64,000 nt of DNA from Diploptera punctata (GCA_030220185.1 JASPKZ010009641.1:1-64000), one strand, 5' to 3'. Counted from the first letter of the stretch, positions 8,546 to 20,784 are shown. Numbers and translations are program-made. The notes: generated from the sequence alone by a model not told the origin.

Positions 8546-8562
8546 AAATGTCTGTGACTCAC

Positions 8563-8765
8563 GGATTAATTTTATTGCTGTACTTCGTGCGAAGATGCTC
8601 TTGCTTTTCCAGAGGAATGAAGGTGGCTCGACCATGTTCATTTCTTTTGAGAAACTCTATGCACTGCTGTCCAGTCTTAACTGTGTCCACAACAATGTTA
8701 TCCAAAGGTCCACATGCTGTAGAAATTGCAATGTCATATTTTTTGTCTATGGCACCCAGATCTCC
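8563..8765 (-). CDS. SMC4: SMC4 exon, condensin core subunit (hinge domain)
   Basis: This 203-bp exon encodes GDLGAIDKKYDIAIS, then LDNIVVDTV, a CIEFLKRN segment and ATFIPLEKQ, matching the start of the SMC4 hinge (which follows GRLG in animal SMC4). The acceptor is TTCTTGACAACAG before 8765; the donor is CC|GTGAGT after 8563. It starts in phase 0 and ends with two bases, complementing the single base that opens the 627-811 exon, so together they give an unbroken hinge reading frame. In the protein the hinge dimerises with SMC2. No lesions. The preceding exon (end of the first coiled coil) was not found in the remaining 55 kb, so the upstream intron is either very long or the gene continues outside this window. 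Confidence 0.93.
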
Positions 8766-8984
8766 CTGTTGTCAAGAACAATGTAAACAATAGTATGAGA
8801 TTTAATTAAATAAAATCACACATATTTGGTTTATTACAACAATATTTTTGGCATAAAATTCACTTCAAGATTATTTACTTGAAACTATATATAATTTAGT
8901 ACTTTACCATTTTACAAAAAACCCAGAAAATTAAACATTACACTACCATGTACTACAATATTCACAAAAACAGATCCAAATTTT

Positions 8985-9047
8985 GCCAACAAACTGGGAT
9001 TTGAACCCAAGATCTCTGGTTTTACTTACCAGTGCACTAAACCACTA
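8985..9047 (-). repeat. tRNA-derived fragment
   Basis: Minus strand: TAGTGGTTTAGTGCACTGG (box A-like) and GGGTTCAAATCCCAG (box B). It directly abuts the 5' LTR and may be the insertion target or a SINE head. The preceding 8766-8985 is AT-rich with no recognisable feature. Confidence 0.5.
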
Positions 9048-9048
9048 T

Positions 9049-10224
9049 TGTAAATGCAACAGGGCTTAAGTACAGATATCATAAAAAATGGCAAAACAGA
9101 TGGAAGCAGAGGTGATATATACTTATGTTTTATACCGGACGGTAGAGGAAAAATAATCAACGTTGGAAACTCTAATAAAAGCCATAACCGAATTTAGGGA
9201 AAAGTTTTAAGAGATAAAAAACAGGGAAAAAATTAATGAAATATGAAAAGATCTGGAAGTTGCAGAAACAGCTCAGGTCTTGGGAAAAACATATTTTTCA
9301 AGCTATTAGGACAGAATTACGAAAATACCAGAAATATAGCACCTTTTGATAACACATTATATAAGGAGACAAACAACTTATATAATCTACGCCTGACAAA
9401 ACCAAATTATTACCCATATTAAGAAATAATGGCTATGACCGCCACGGGCTCGCGCTGGAAGGGGAAAAAAATCGGAATAAATAACCGCGATTTTGAGTCC
9501 AAAGATTAGATTGAGGGCAGCTTTTGGAACGATCTTGGACGGACATGATTCGAACCTCGGGTTGTGTAAGTATATTTGCGAGTTATAATTATTAAGTTCC
9601 AGGTTGGACAAATTTAACTTTAAAATATTGGAAAATTAAATTATTAACTTTAAAATTATTTGAATAAATTAAGATTTAGCAATATATAATTTAAACTCAC
9701 TTTGATTTCACTTTAATATATTAATACAGTGACGCATATATAACTATAAATAAATTAAGATTTTATTGAGGTTGTAGTTGGAAAGCTTTGAGTTGAATCT
9801 AGGGTTTTATCTGGAGTCGAAGGAAGGACTCCAACCTTTACGACGACATACGTCGTGATTCGGAATTCTCTCATCATTATTTAAAGTATCTAGCGTCATA
9901 AAGTAAATACTATTACTTGTATAAAAAGTTATAATTACGTGTATTTTTTATGTATAAATTATTTCAGCAAATGTTCTAATATATATATATATGTTATAAT
10001 AAAGATGTTAACGTTGGGCTATGTGTGGAGTTTATAACGGAACAAACTTTCCTTCCATAAATAGAAGTAGACCTTGAAAGATCTCCTAACCTTGATAGCA
10101 TATAAACATTACATCAAAGCATTGCTTCTGACGCTACCGGCCAGATAACTATTACATTAAAAAAATCAATGCCCTTTTAAGCTCTTCTCGCTACCGTATT
10201 ACTGATCCTATAAAGGTCGTAATA
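9049..10224 (+). repeat. 5' LTR
   Basis: Begins TGTAAATGCAACAGGGC and ends AAGGTCGTAATA. It matches the 3' LTR over its whole length with scattered substitutions and small indels. The LTRs contain a TATA-like (AT)n stretch near 9978 and ACGACGACATACGTCGTGA, a short palindrome at about 9840. Confidence 0.88.
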
Positions 10225-10845
10225 AATTTGGTGCCTGGCGGTGTGATATTCGTGAGCATAATCCTATATTATAATCGCGAATAAAGGAAACGAACCCTAA
10301 AATTTTAATCCACACAAGACAACGATCGCAACTTTTCATCTATATATTATTTACAGGAGATTGTTTTTATCACATGAGAGAAGTCAGAAATTTAAATTAA
10401 ATAGATGAGCAATCATTATAAATAATTAGGGAAAGGTAACATAATAATTTAAGTATGTTCAATTTCAGCATAAATTAACTTTGTAATTTGTGTTTTATTT
10501 ACAGCACAGATTTTGGAACATTTTCTTTTGTATTGTTTGAATTAATTTCTTTAATAGTGGTAAAGTTAATTTATGTTGACATGTCCAATAGGTTCCAATT
10601 AGTGTTTATATGAAGGGTTGTGGAATTTAAGTTGTGATTTTTTTTTACAGGAAGTGTTTTATTTTTTTTGAATAAGTGATTAATTGTGTTTAGAGATATT
10701 GTGTGTGGTATTAAGATATTTAGGTACTATTACATTGTGGGAATCAGAAACTTAGATGTTGTACTAATAGGTAGAACGAATCTTGACACTTTGCAGTGAG
10801 GATCGTTACGTTAAGTTTTAATTGTTGTAAATAATAGAGAAGATA
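10225..10845 (+). other. LTR-element leader
   Basis: Untranslated leader with primer-binding-site-like TGGTGCCTGGCGG at about 10229-10241. The tRNA is not identified; TGGTGCC could fit tRNA-His. No ORF of note before the ATG at 10846. Confidence 0.5.
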
Positions 10846-12056
10846 ATGCCTCCCAAGATGAATCCGCAAATTCCCGAAGAGGTGTCCCAGGCAATAGGAG
10901 AATTATCATCTAGGATGGTAGCACAAGAGGCCATCTTGGCCCAATTTAGAGACAGATTGTATCAGTCGCAGCCAGTTCCGCGACACCCTCCGTGGCGACG
11001 CCCCCACCTCCGAATATAGACTCAGCTAGTGGAGCAGCACTAATAGACCAGATTCCCCCATGGGACGGAATTTCCCCGGGCATGTCGATAGAAGCTTTCT
11101 TAGATATGGTACATACTTTGGGCACGATAAACCGATGGACCAATGAAATTAAAGTTATGATATTGAAAACAAAATTAACAGGGGATGCTAGGGCCTTTTT
11201 AGAAGCCGATGCAAGATTAATACGCGCGGATTACGATACCTTGGCTAAACAGCTCAAAGAACGGTTCTCCACCAGCGACCCCGAGAGATACGCCAGAAAG
11301 TTAGCCGAAGTAAAACAAGGAGAGGAAGAACCGGTTCGGCGGTTTGCCGATAGATGCATGCGTTTAGGACAATTATCGACACCCCATAAGTCCGATCCAG
11401 TGGCCCAGGCAACCGTGATAGAGGAGGCTGAAAGTAGGACATTACTAGCTTTCCTGAGAGGAATAAATGGGCGAATGCGAAGATATCTCAAATTATCTTC
11501 CCCGGCCACCCTAGAGGAAGCGGTACAAATAGCCCTAAAATGGGAAGACGTGGACCTAGAGGAAACGGGCGCCCAAGACGCCGAGGCGCATAAATTCCAA
11601 CATGATGTCGATTTAGGATCAAAACCCGAGGGAAATAGGAACTACCCTCCCCCGCGGGATAGTCCATCCCAAGGCTCCTCAGGGAACAGGTCAGCTATCC
11701 CGTACAGAGAGGCAGTAATATGCAACTATTGTGCTAAGCCCGGACATACGGTATTCGATTGTCGAAACTATGCCGCACAACAGGATAGGCCAATAAATAG
11801 ATTTAAGCGAACTGGTTCCCTTAGATATGAAAGGGCGCCATTTCGAAATCATGTTCCCCCAAGAAATTCAGGGCCCAACCCGGGAGGGAATTCTAGGAAT
11901 AGAGACCCTCCTCCCCGTCAGAATAGTAGGGAGTGTTATTCCTGCAACCAGACCGGACACTTTTCCCGGGAATGCCCACGTAAGAGGGAGACCCCAAATG
12001 CGAATCGTTCGGTGACACAGACCCAATCATCGAACCCGGCACCCCAGAGAAACTAG
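10846..12056 (+). pseudogene. Gag polyprotein of Ty3/gypsy-type LTR element
   Basis: Gag packages element RNA into virus-like particles. A Met at 10846 opens a short frame (MPPKMNPQIPEEV...) that moves to another frame near 10985, where the long 354-codon frame starts, so one indel separates the N-terminus from the rest. The long frame has a capsid-like retrotransposon Gag region: IPPWDGISPGMSIEAFLD, LTGDARAFLEAD, LKERFSTSDPERYARKL and RRFADRCMRLGQL. Two CCHC zinc knuckles follow at about residues 243 (CNYCAKPGHTVFDC) and 314 (CYSCNQTGHFSREC) of the long frame. Codon use is clearly more GC-rich than in the surrounding DNA. Apart from the frame break the region is open to 12056. Confidence 0.85.
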
Positions 12057-12388
12057 GGATATTCGGGGCCTGCACTGCCACTAGGGAGTTACTAGTCACC
12101 GTCAGAATCGAAGGGAAGGATAGAACCTTTCTCATAGATTCTGGAGCAAGTGCCTCAATAATCAAACCAGGGATTAGTAACTCGGAAATTTCAACAGCAT
12201 TAGAAAACGTTTATGATATGTCTGGGAAACGGATAGAGGTAACGAAAATGTTAGGGCTCCCAATATTTCCAGACAATCGGCACTTAATGTCAGCCGGGTT
12301 ATCAGCCCTGCGTGACGGACGCCCTCCCCCCAGAACAAGAGTCTGGTACTCATTTCAGTTAGAGGCTGAATCGACCCCAGGGCCATAA
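11984..12388 (+). pseudogene. Partial aspartic protease, -1 frame relative to gag
   Basis: This frame overlaps the end of gag by about 70 bp in the -1 register, the usual gag-pol arrangement. It encodes LLVTVRIEGKDRTFLIDSGAS, carrying the retroviral-type D-S-G catalytic motif (near 12140). It loses similarity after about 12280 and stops at 12388. The reverse transcriptase that should follow is absent, so pol has been deleted rather than merely mutated. Confidence 0.75.
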
Positions 12389-13939
12389 TGCCGCCAGAAG
12401 GTTTCGGTCAGGAAAAGAATCCTAAAAACACACCGGGACTTGAACCCCCGACTTTTCGGCTTGTAGCGTAGTACTTTAACCACTATGATGGTAGAAATGG
12501 GTATGCGTACTAACGATATCAAAGAAATTTTAAAACCTACATAAAACAGAAGGAACTACTGGCTGCGCGATTCAAAGTTAATAATAATAAAACACCCAAT
12601 AAAATAATAATCATCAAACGAAGTTCGGGTACAAATCATACATTCATGGTGCGAGGTAATGGAAGAAAAAGGATGACACATAATAATAAGAATATTAGGG
12701 AAGTTCAAGAATATAGAAGTTTCTGAATAATAAAAATCAACTCCCCAGCGTGGAAAATAAATAAACGCCATCTTGAGAACTATATTAAATCGAAACACGA
12801 CCTTCATTTACATGCGGAAGACTGATGTCATTTAGGAGGTCAAATAGTTGGAAACTTTCAGCTGATTCTGGAATGTGTTTATTTTTGGAAGTGAAAGTTT
12901 TGACTTCCTTCAGGGTAATATTCGATTGTACAAGCATCTAGTTAGCAGACAATTCAGAGGGACACCATTCACATACATGCAATAAATACTATTATTTTTC
13001 GGTCGTAAGGAAACGTAATGGAAAATAAATAAAGGATAGAGATTAGTAACAACTTAAGGGATTAGCAGTTAAGGAAAAGTGGCATTTTAGTAAAATACAG
13101 AATGGAAGAGGGGCCTGGAAACTTAAAACTTAGAGAGACATCGAACAGAGGGGAATAGGGAATTAGCGCAATCAAAAGACGAACTCAACTAATGAGGAAG
13201 GTAGATTCTAGTTTCGAAAACAGAGAGTATGGAAAAGGGGCATGGAAACTTCGGATAAATTAGAGAGAACTCGATCAAAAGCGGGAATTGAGATTAATAC
13301 AAACAAAGCAGACACCACCCACCTCCCTAAGGGAAATAACATTACTGAGGGATTTCCAATTCGAGACTCATAGAAAGGAAGACGACCGAACTACAGGTTA
13401 AATAATAACTTAAAATAATTTTTTTTATTAACCTCTCATGCGGTGTTGAGAGATTTACAACAATGCTGACGGGCGCATTCTGTGAAGATTTCGACTACAA
13501 TGTGAGACGTTTCTAAATAATGAGTCAAATAAATCAAAAGTAACGTCCAGGAAGCTAGTGCAATAAAGGGAGGACTCGCTTGATCCGTAATTAAGATTTA
13601 GGTTTCGGGAACAAAAGAATGGAAATTCTGTATAAATAAGAGAGCTCGAATGGAAGAAGGGAATGGAGATTTGGCATAATCATAGAGCTCCGCTAGTGAA
13701 GTTTAAGGAGGGGAAACCAAGATGCTTACAGAACTGAAAACAGAAGGATAGACTGAGGCTTACAGAAGTGATAAAGGGAGGATAGACTTATTCCCAGAAA
13801 TATTTTTTTTCGGCTGTATCATGGTTTTTTGGGTGAAAATTAGGGTACTTGACAAACAAACATCGACGAATAACCCTCAAGCCGAGTATGGGTAGGACGC
13901 TAGAGATTAGTTATGAGATTCACGTGAGAAATAAAACTA
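12389..13939 (+). other. LTR-element interior, no coding content
   Basis: Except for the tRNA-like piece at 12431-12495, I see no domain, only short frames and A-rich sequence with recurring GGAAGAGG-CTTGGAAACTT phrases (13110, 13235, 13655). Confidence 0.6.
12431..12495 (-). repeat. tRNA-like fragment inside LTR element
   Basis: Minus strand: ATAGTGGTTAAAGTACTACGC (box A-like), CCGAAAAGTC, GGGGGTTCAAGTCCCGGTG (box B). It lies just after the truncated pol frame and may mark where foreign sequence replaced pol. Confidence 0.55.
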
Positions 13940-14095
13940 TTAATATTAATGAAGAAACGTAAATAATGATAATATTAATACTAAAGATAATGATAATAAT
14001 AAAACTCAGTAAATTTATAACTAACACTGATAATAATAATCATAATAATAATAATGACGATAATAATAATAATTCACGGTAAATTACTAAACCAC

Positions 14096-14164
<69 letters not shown>

Positions 14165-14312
14165 AATAATAATAATAGTAATACTAATAATACTAATAAT
14201 AATTCACAGAGAATTAATAATAATAATAAGAACAATAATAATAAGAATAATAATAATAATAATTCACGGTAAATTAATTAACCATAATAATAATAATAAT
14301 AAAAACGAAATA
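13940..14312. repeat. (AAT)n microsatellite tract
   Basis: Long imperfect AAT/ATA arrays with a repeated interruption AATTCACGGTAAATTA (near 14071 and 14262). Frames through it are Asn/Ile homopolymers, not genes. Confidence 0.95.
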
Positions 14313-15893
14313 AGAGCGAACTACCAGAAACAGGACTTATGTTTATGAGTAAAAGGAAAGATAACGGAAGACCATAATCTCATTTTCAGCAATTAGGACT
14401 CATTTAAGAATGAATGGGTTCCGGGATAAGTAGTAGGCTAGTTCGCGAGAAGATAACGTGGAAGCAGTCCAGATAAAGGCACGTAGTATGTCAAGCCTAT
14501 AACGGACGACGAATGATAGGCTCAATTGCCCAGGAGTTATGCCAACACGGAGGGTGGAAACGATTTTAACACTGCAAGAAATCAGTAGTAACAATAGTTC
14601 AGATTAAGAAGGGAGGATGTGCATTATCCAACTTGGTTTGAGGAGAAAAATATACGTATTACGAAAGAGAATGGAAGAGGGACTTGGGAACTTAGGAAAA
14701 TTTATAAACTTTTTGAAATACCGAAATGATCGAAATCAAATTAAATTATCTCCATAGCAATTTAGAAGATGGAGGTTAGGATACTTCACCGATAGTGGGT
14801 GTCTTAATCGACCTAGTGGGAAGAATAATCATATAAATTTGGAATTTCAAGGGTTACACAAAATACTATTATTGAGTATGACACAACAAATAATACACTC
14901 TGCAGGCAATGGATCCTGCTGAAATGGACTGGCTTCGTAAAGTTTGGAGGGCCTAAGGGCGCCTAGACTCTCTTGTACTGCGAGCCTTGTTCCACGTCAG
15001 TTAGGACTAGTGACCAGTCGAGTAGTAGACACACACACATCACATTTCGATAATAGATAAAAACTAGATCGCTTAAGACTTCATATTTAGGCCTACGAGG
15101 GATAACACAAGGATAGGCTACAACTTAGGTCAATCTAGGCTAGGTAACGTTAGAAATACACAAACAGAGATGAAACTTTTACATAGTCGCACGCAGGGAT
15201 ACAAGTTGGGAAGGACTAAGGACCCTTTTAGAGAGATTTTGGCCTCGAAAATTTGGCGAGTTGCCTGAACACTTCGCCAACAAGCTAGGCAGGTGCAAGT
15301 CGGAAGGTGGGGCACCCCCGTTATGACATGATCTAGAGACTGAGAACTCCAAAATGATCTTGGGGCACTGGCCATAAAACCTTGCCGGCTTGGCACTGAC
15401 GTTAGGGACCATATGGAACATCGTTGTTTAGGGAATGATAGGCATCGGGGAATTAACAATAAGAGGAAACAAGGAAACATAGAAACAAATGAAAGCACAA
15501 TACAATTACGGGCAAGGGGACCCACGGAAAACTGTCATGATACCCGGGTTTAGGGAGTGATGAGGGCAATAGTAGGATCACCATCAGAAGAGAATCGGAT
15601 CAAATCCACTCCGACGATGAGGCCGTCGTCCGATGAGCCCAAGAAGGCTCTCCCTAAGGTTAATGTCGAAATAAAGATCCTGAGGCAGCAGGATGAGAGG
15701 GGTGGGGTTAGGAATGACTCGAGTCACTGTCGACCATGGGTGGAACTAGCTGTCCTCTCCCTTGAGGTCGAGCCCGAATAAAAAGTCGAGTCACCAAGTT
15801 GGGAGGCAGCCCATTCCTGGTCCTCAAGGTCGCGCCCGATGAATTGGTTAGACCACCCCAAGGATACATAGCCGGGATTAGGGACTGAGGTTA
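14313..15893 (+). other. LTR-element interior, no coding content
   Basis: Short frames on both strands without recognisable domains. The composition becomes more GC-rich near 15550-15850, with CCCCGTCTGGGA-type stretches leading into the tandem repeat that follows. Confidence 0.5.
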
Positions 15894-16121
15894 GCAAGAG
15901 ACGGACCCCGTCTGGGAGGATAGGATTTAATTCCCTTCTGGACGCAGTAGCGGACGTTGAGGAACCAACAGAGTTTCTAATAAACCCGAAGTTAGGAAGT
16001 GAGGTGAGCAAGAGACGGACCCCGTCTGGGATGATAGGATTTAATTCCCTTCTGGACGCAGTAGCGGACGTTGAGGCACCAACAGGCTTTCTAAGAAAAT
16101 ACAAAAGAATGGATGCCAGGA
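15894..16121. repeat. Two tandem copies of a ~114-bp unit
   Basis: GCAAGAGACGGACCCCGTCT starts at 15894 and recurs at 16008, each followed by the same TTTAATTCCCTTCTGGACGC block. The copies differ at few positions. Short frames through it are mirror images of the repeat, not genes. Confidence 0.85.
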
Positions 16122-16324
16122 TTCTAGGAAAACCGCGAAGAAAAGTCGTACGCACACATGGATATGGTCATAACGAGGGAACAATGAATAATAGACAGGG
16201 ACGTCAGATACGTTGGGACACTAAAGAAGAAGAATACTAAAGGAAACACAGATATTACGATTGTGCGACCGACGAGTAGAGCCACGAGAGACAGATTGAC
16301 CTAAGTAGGAATATTACATACAAA

Positions 16325-16805
16325 AGAGGTTAAACACATAAGGTACTACAGGAAAGTAGAGGTTAAACACTTAAGGATAGTACAAAAAAAATTAAAGGTT
16401 AAACACATTAAGTAGGGAGATCTCGGGAAATTAGAAGTTAAACACATAGGATAATACAAGAAAGTAAAAGTTAAACACTTAGGGAAGTGCATGAAATGAG
16501 AGGTTAAACACCTAAGGTAGTACATAAAGGGAGATCACAGAAATTAGAGGTTAAACACATAAGGTACTACAGGAAATTAGAAGTTAAACACATAGGATAA
16601 TACAAGAAAGTAAAAGTTAAACACTTAGGGAAGTGCATGAAATGAGAGGTTAAACACCTAAGGTAGTACATAAAGGGAGATCACAGAAATTAGAGGTTAA
16701 ACACATAAGGTACTACAGGAAATTAGAGATGAAACACATAAGGTACTACAGAAAATTAGAGGTTAAACACATAAGGATAGTACACGAAATAGAGGTTAAA
16801 CCAAT
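16325..16805. repeat. Tandem array of ~35-40-bp GAGGTTAAACACATAAGG units
   Basis: About a dozen degenerate copies of a unit reading TTAGAGGTTAAACACATAAGG then TACTACAGGAAA. A larger block of about 150 bp is itself repeated (about 16430-16530 resembles 16570-16690), showing a higher-order duplication. Confidence 0.9.
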
Positions 16806-19455
16806 AAGGTAGTGTGGGTAAGTGAAGCAACAATAAACAACCTAAAGTTAAATAAATAAGTACCTAAAATACATAATTAAATAAAACCATGAATAAGTAA
16901 ATAAATTAAGTAAGGAACATAGGAAATAATGTTAGAACAAACCTGTGGTGTCTTAAAAATAATGGAACCTATCGACATGAACAGACGAATAAAATTTACA
17001 AATTTTTAATAAGAACTATCATGCTCATGGAATTTCTGGCCCCAATAAATTAGCTTAAAATAAACAGAGGAAACATAATATGAATAGAGATGAATTTTAA
17101 GAATAATATGGTCAGGTAAACAGAGGAAACATTATATGAATAGGGATGAATTTTAAGATAATATGGTTAGGTAAACAGAGGGACAATTATATGAAGGGAG
17201 ATAAATTTTATGAAAATATGGTTAAGGGATTAGAGGTGAACCCAATGCTATGGCAGGTATAGATTTAAACAGGGAGAAACAGGGTGAACACAACATAAGG
17301 GGAAACAAAAGGAAATTAAAAGCATAGACCACACACATGTCAAAATAAAAGGGACTTGAGAAAAGAGTGTTAATCTCAGGTGCCCTGGAAGGAAGGCGAC
17401 CGAACGTCAGGTTGAGAATAACTTAGATAGAATTTTTCTTTGATTCACATAATTTAGTTAACACCCCATATGATATGGAGTTTGCTGTTTAATACTGACG
17501 AGCATATTTTGGTATGACTCTGTTATAATATGAGACGTGTCCCCTTTTTCTAATGTTAATAAATTTTTTGTTAAGTCATAAGCTAATCAGGGATTAGAAA
17601 TGGTAAAATCCCAGAAGTAAACAACCTGACGGACGATCACCTTTGAACACTAGGAAATAAGACAAATTATGCTCCAAGCTCATCTAGGGTTAGGATGAAA
17701 AAAGTAAATAAATCTAGGGATGCTCATCTACAACGTAAGCGACTTATTTGTAAACTGGTAACAACAACTTCCAGTAAAATAATTCCCAAAGAAAATCACA
17801 CCCGAGTAGAAAATCATGTCCAATTAATACTTGCTATAATCCACCTGGAACTAAATCGCAAATATACTAAGGGAATTAAATGGGTTTCAATATTACCCAT
17901 AAGCTTTAACTGACCACCCAATCTCTAAAAACCTATATGAGAGTTTCAGCTGCCACAACCAGCATCACTCCTGGACCTACAGCTCAACCTGGCCTGGACC
18001 AGAGTGGAATCAAGAGTGGGCATCCTGGAGACTACACAGGTCTAACTACCAACAAAAGGATTACCAGGACCACCTGTCCCACTACACACAACTCCAGACA
18101 AAGGCCATTACCAGGATAAGGGTTCAGCTGATCAACAACATAAACAACCCAGCAACAAAAACTCACTATCTCCCCAGTCAACCCTAACCTCTAATCCAAA
18201 CTACCCAATGATTCACCTAACTGCTGAGCATCCTAGCAACACAACGCTTTATGAAGAAATTCCATCCAACCCATCCTGAAATTGTCCTATGGACCTATCT
18301 GGGTATGGAACGCGGACCCTCATAAGCAAATAACATGGTAAGGCCTACCTTGAATTACGAGGCGGCACCTGTTGCACGGCCCCGGTCCTTACCAGCACAT
18401 GGAAATGGTGGACTCGAACCCGGGCCTTCGGGAACAACACTAACCCCAGCAAAGACCGACTCAACTGCTTGGAACATAAAGGTCAAATATTACAGGCCTA
18501 CCAGTGGACAGCGGAATATGAAGTAAATAAATTTTTGTGTATCACGTGTGAACGACCGTAAAAAACCATAGTGGTAATGTAAGCAAAGGAAGACTGGGAA
18601 AGTATACGAACTGTGTAAGCAAACGAAGCCTGAAGAGGAAAATACATAGTAATTTAGAATTAGGATAATTAATATTATAATTATATTAGGTTCAGATGTC
18701 AAGGGAAGAACGAAGATAAAAGACTGTTAACACCAAGGATTAGGACAGCTTATTGTATAACCATATTAGGAATAGATGTGTAAGAACTGAGAGGAAATTT
18801 ATTCTCGATAGATTTCGCAAATTTTTCCACCCATTAAGGTGATGTTTAATCGCGATGAGGCAAGGCATTTCGATTGCATAAAAAATTCAAAAACATAATC
18901 GGCATATTTAACATCGAATAAGTTTCCTCTAAGTTATTAAAGTTTAAGATAAAATAAATGTAACCCACCTGGAACTTATGTAAGAAGGACACGTGGTCCC
19001 ACACGGCTTGGCGCATCATCGGAAACTAACAGTATACGTATTAACAGGAAGAGACGCTAGGGATGGGGATAGGCAACATAACAAAAAAAAAATCCCAGAC
19101 AGGGCATTAAAATTACCAGGAGCTATCTCGTATAAAACCATCACGCGGCAATCGACGTAAGCATCGAAATTAAGGAATTTATTTTTTTTTTTTTTACTAG
19201 AATGATAGTAACGTAAGGCGATACAGAGAAGGAATCACGGGACATAGGCAAGCGTAATAATTAATTTCGGAAGGTGACGAGCCCTTCTCTAGTAATTGTG
19301 ATGCCCCGCCATCAGGAATTCCCGTTAAACACAGATGACAATTTTATGGGTAAGACATACTTACGGCCATTCGAATTCCAAAATTTTGGAAATTCGTCCT
19401 TGAGATATTATATGATAGAGAATAACCGACGGTTTTGCAAACCTATGGTTATGTC
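16806..19455 (+). other. LTR-element interior: ~55-bp repeats and unassigned DNA
   Basis: At about 17085-17230 a ~55-bp unit (GGTAAACAGAGGAAACATTAT plus ATGAATTTTAAG) occurs three times. Around 18400 there is a weak tRNA-like B-box (minus GGGTTCGAGTCC). The remaining sequence has only short frames without domains; no integrase or envelope-like gene is seen. Confidence 0.5.
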
Positions 19456-19471
19456 TCGGGGGGGAGGATAT
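19456..19471 (+). other. Polypurine tract
   Basis: A CGGGGGGGAGGATA run immediately before the TGTAAAT start of the 3' LTR, in the expected position for plus-strand priming. Confidence 0.7.
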
Positions 19472-20681
19472 TGTAAATCCAACAGGGCCTAAGTGCAGAT
19501 ATCATCAGGGCCTAAGTGCAGATATCATAAAAAAATGGCAAAACAGATGGAAGCAGAGGCGATATATACTGATGTTTTATACCGGACGGTAGAGGAAAAA
19601 TAATCAACGTTGGAAACTCTAATAAAAACCATAATCAGAGTTAGGAAAAGGGCTTTAAGAGATAAAAAGATGGGAAAAAATTAATGAAATATTAAAAGAT
19701 CTGGAAGGTGCAATGTCACAACCCACAGCTCAGGTCTTGGGAAAAACATATTTTTCAAGCTATTAGGACAGAATTACGAAAATACCAGAAATATAGCACC
19801 TTTTGAATAACACATTATATAAGGAGACAAACAACTTATATAATCTACGCCTGACAAAACCAAATTATTACCCCATATTAAGAAATAATGGCTATGACCG
19901 CCACGGGCTCGCGCTGGAAGGGGAAAAATATCGGAATAAATAACCTCGATTTTGAGTCCAAAGATGAGATTGAGGGCAGCTTTTGGAACGATCTTGGACG
20001 GACATGATTTCGAACCTCGGGTTGCGTAAGTATATTTGCGAGTTATAATTATTAAGTTCCAGGTTGGACAAATTTAACTTCAAAATATTGGAAAATTACA
20101 TTATTAACTTTATAATTACTTGAATAAATTAAGATTTAGCAAAATATAATTTAAACTCACTTTGAGTTAACTTGAATATATTAATACATGGAACCATATA
20201 TAACTAGAATAAATTAAGATTTTATTGAGGTTGTAGTTGGAAAGCTTTGAGTTGAATCTAGGGTTTTATCTGGAGTCGAAGGAAGGACTCCAACCTTTAC
20301 GACGACATACGTCGTGATTCGGAATTCTCTCATCATTATTTAAAGTATCTAGCGTCATAAAGTAAATACTATTACTTGTATAAAAAGTTATAATTACGTG
20401 TATTTTTATGTATAAATTATTTCAGCAAATGTTCTAATATATATATATATGTTATAATAAAGTGTTAACGTTGGGCTATGTGTGGAGTTTATAACGGAAC
20501 AAACTTTCCTTCCATAAATAGAAGTAGACCTTGAAAGATCTCCTAACCTTGATAGCAGTAAACATTACATCAAAGCATTGCTTCTGACGCTACCGGCCCA
20601 GATAACTATTACATTTAAAAATCAATGCCCTTTTTAAGCTCTTCTCGCTACCGTATTACTGATCCTATAAAGGTCGTAATA
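19472..20681 (+). repeat. 3' LTR
   Basis: Near-identical to 9049-10224. The main difference is a 23-bp tandem duplication near its start (CAGGGCCTAAGTGCAGATAT twice, 19483-19528). It ends AAGGTCGTAATA at 20681; the next base onward differs from the sequence following the 5' LTR. Confidence 0.88.
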
Positions 20682-20784
20682 GTAGATCTTGTCAGAAGTA
20701 AAATTGTACTGGACAATAAAATTTTGGAGCAAGTGAATAATTTTACATATCTAGCATGCAAATATTTCTTACGATTTTAAATAT
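20682..20784 (+). pseudogene. LINE reverse-transcriptase-region fragment
   Basis: The frame from 20682 reads VDLVRSKIVLDNKILEQVNN followed by FTYL, a segment found after the RT catalytic core in RTE/Jockey-like LINEs (I-L-E-x-V-x-x-F-x-Y-L-G). It begins exactly at the LTR boundary, suggesting the LTR element landed in, or recombined with, a LINE. Confidence 0.55.

Larger units (their letters stand above)
812..8562 (-). other. SMC4: SMC4 intron, 7.75 kb, repeat-filled
   Basis: The interval between the two SMC4 exons, with donor CC|GTGAGT at 8563/8562 and acceptor TAG at 814-812. It contains only repeats: PLE fragments and foldbacks, a mariner, two tRNA-containing repeats, a SINE and LINE ends. 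Most PLE ends are in sense with SMC4 in at least one arm, placing GGTAAGA-type donor-like motifs and hammerhead folds in the pre-mRNA. Unlisted stretches (for example 840-1010, 1990-2215, 7847-8075) are AT-rich with nothing recognisable. Confidence 0.85.
9049..20681 (+). mobile_element. Non-autonomous LTR retrotransposon (gag only), 11.6 kb
   Basis: Two long direct repeats bracket an interior with gag and a partial protease frame but no visible reverse transcriptase, RNase H or integrase. A G-rich polypurine tract (CGGGGGGGAGGATA) precedes the 3' LTR. A primer-site-like TGGTGCCTGG follows the 5' LTR after 4-5 nt. The layout fits a terminal-repeat element keeping only gag, of Ty3/gypsy type by its Gag. 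No target duplication is apparent: the flanks are a tRNA-like piece on the left and a LINE fragment on the right. Confidence 0.85.

Noticed and set aside
9387..9611. Short frame shared by both LTRs
   Set aside because: Present in the LTRs at 9.4 and 19.9 kb but changed by indels between them; no domain.
14054..14272. Asn-rich open frame
   Set aside because: Translation of an (AAT)n tract.
15724..16155. Minus-strand frame with two repeated SATASRRELNP blocks
   Set aside because: Produced by the 114-bp tandem duplication; no domain and no conservation seen.
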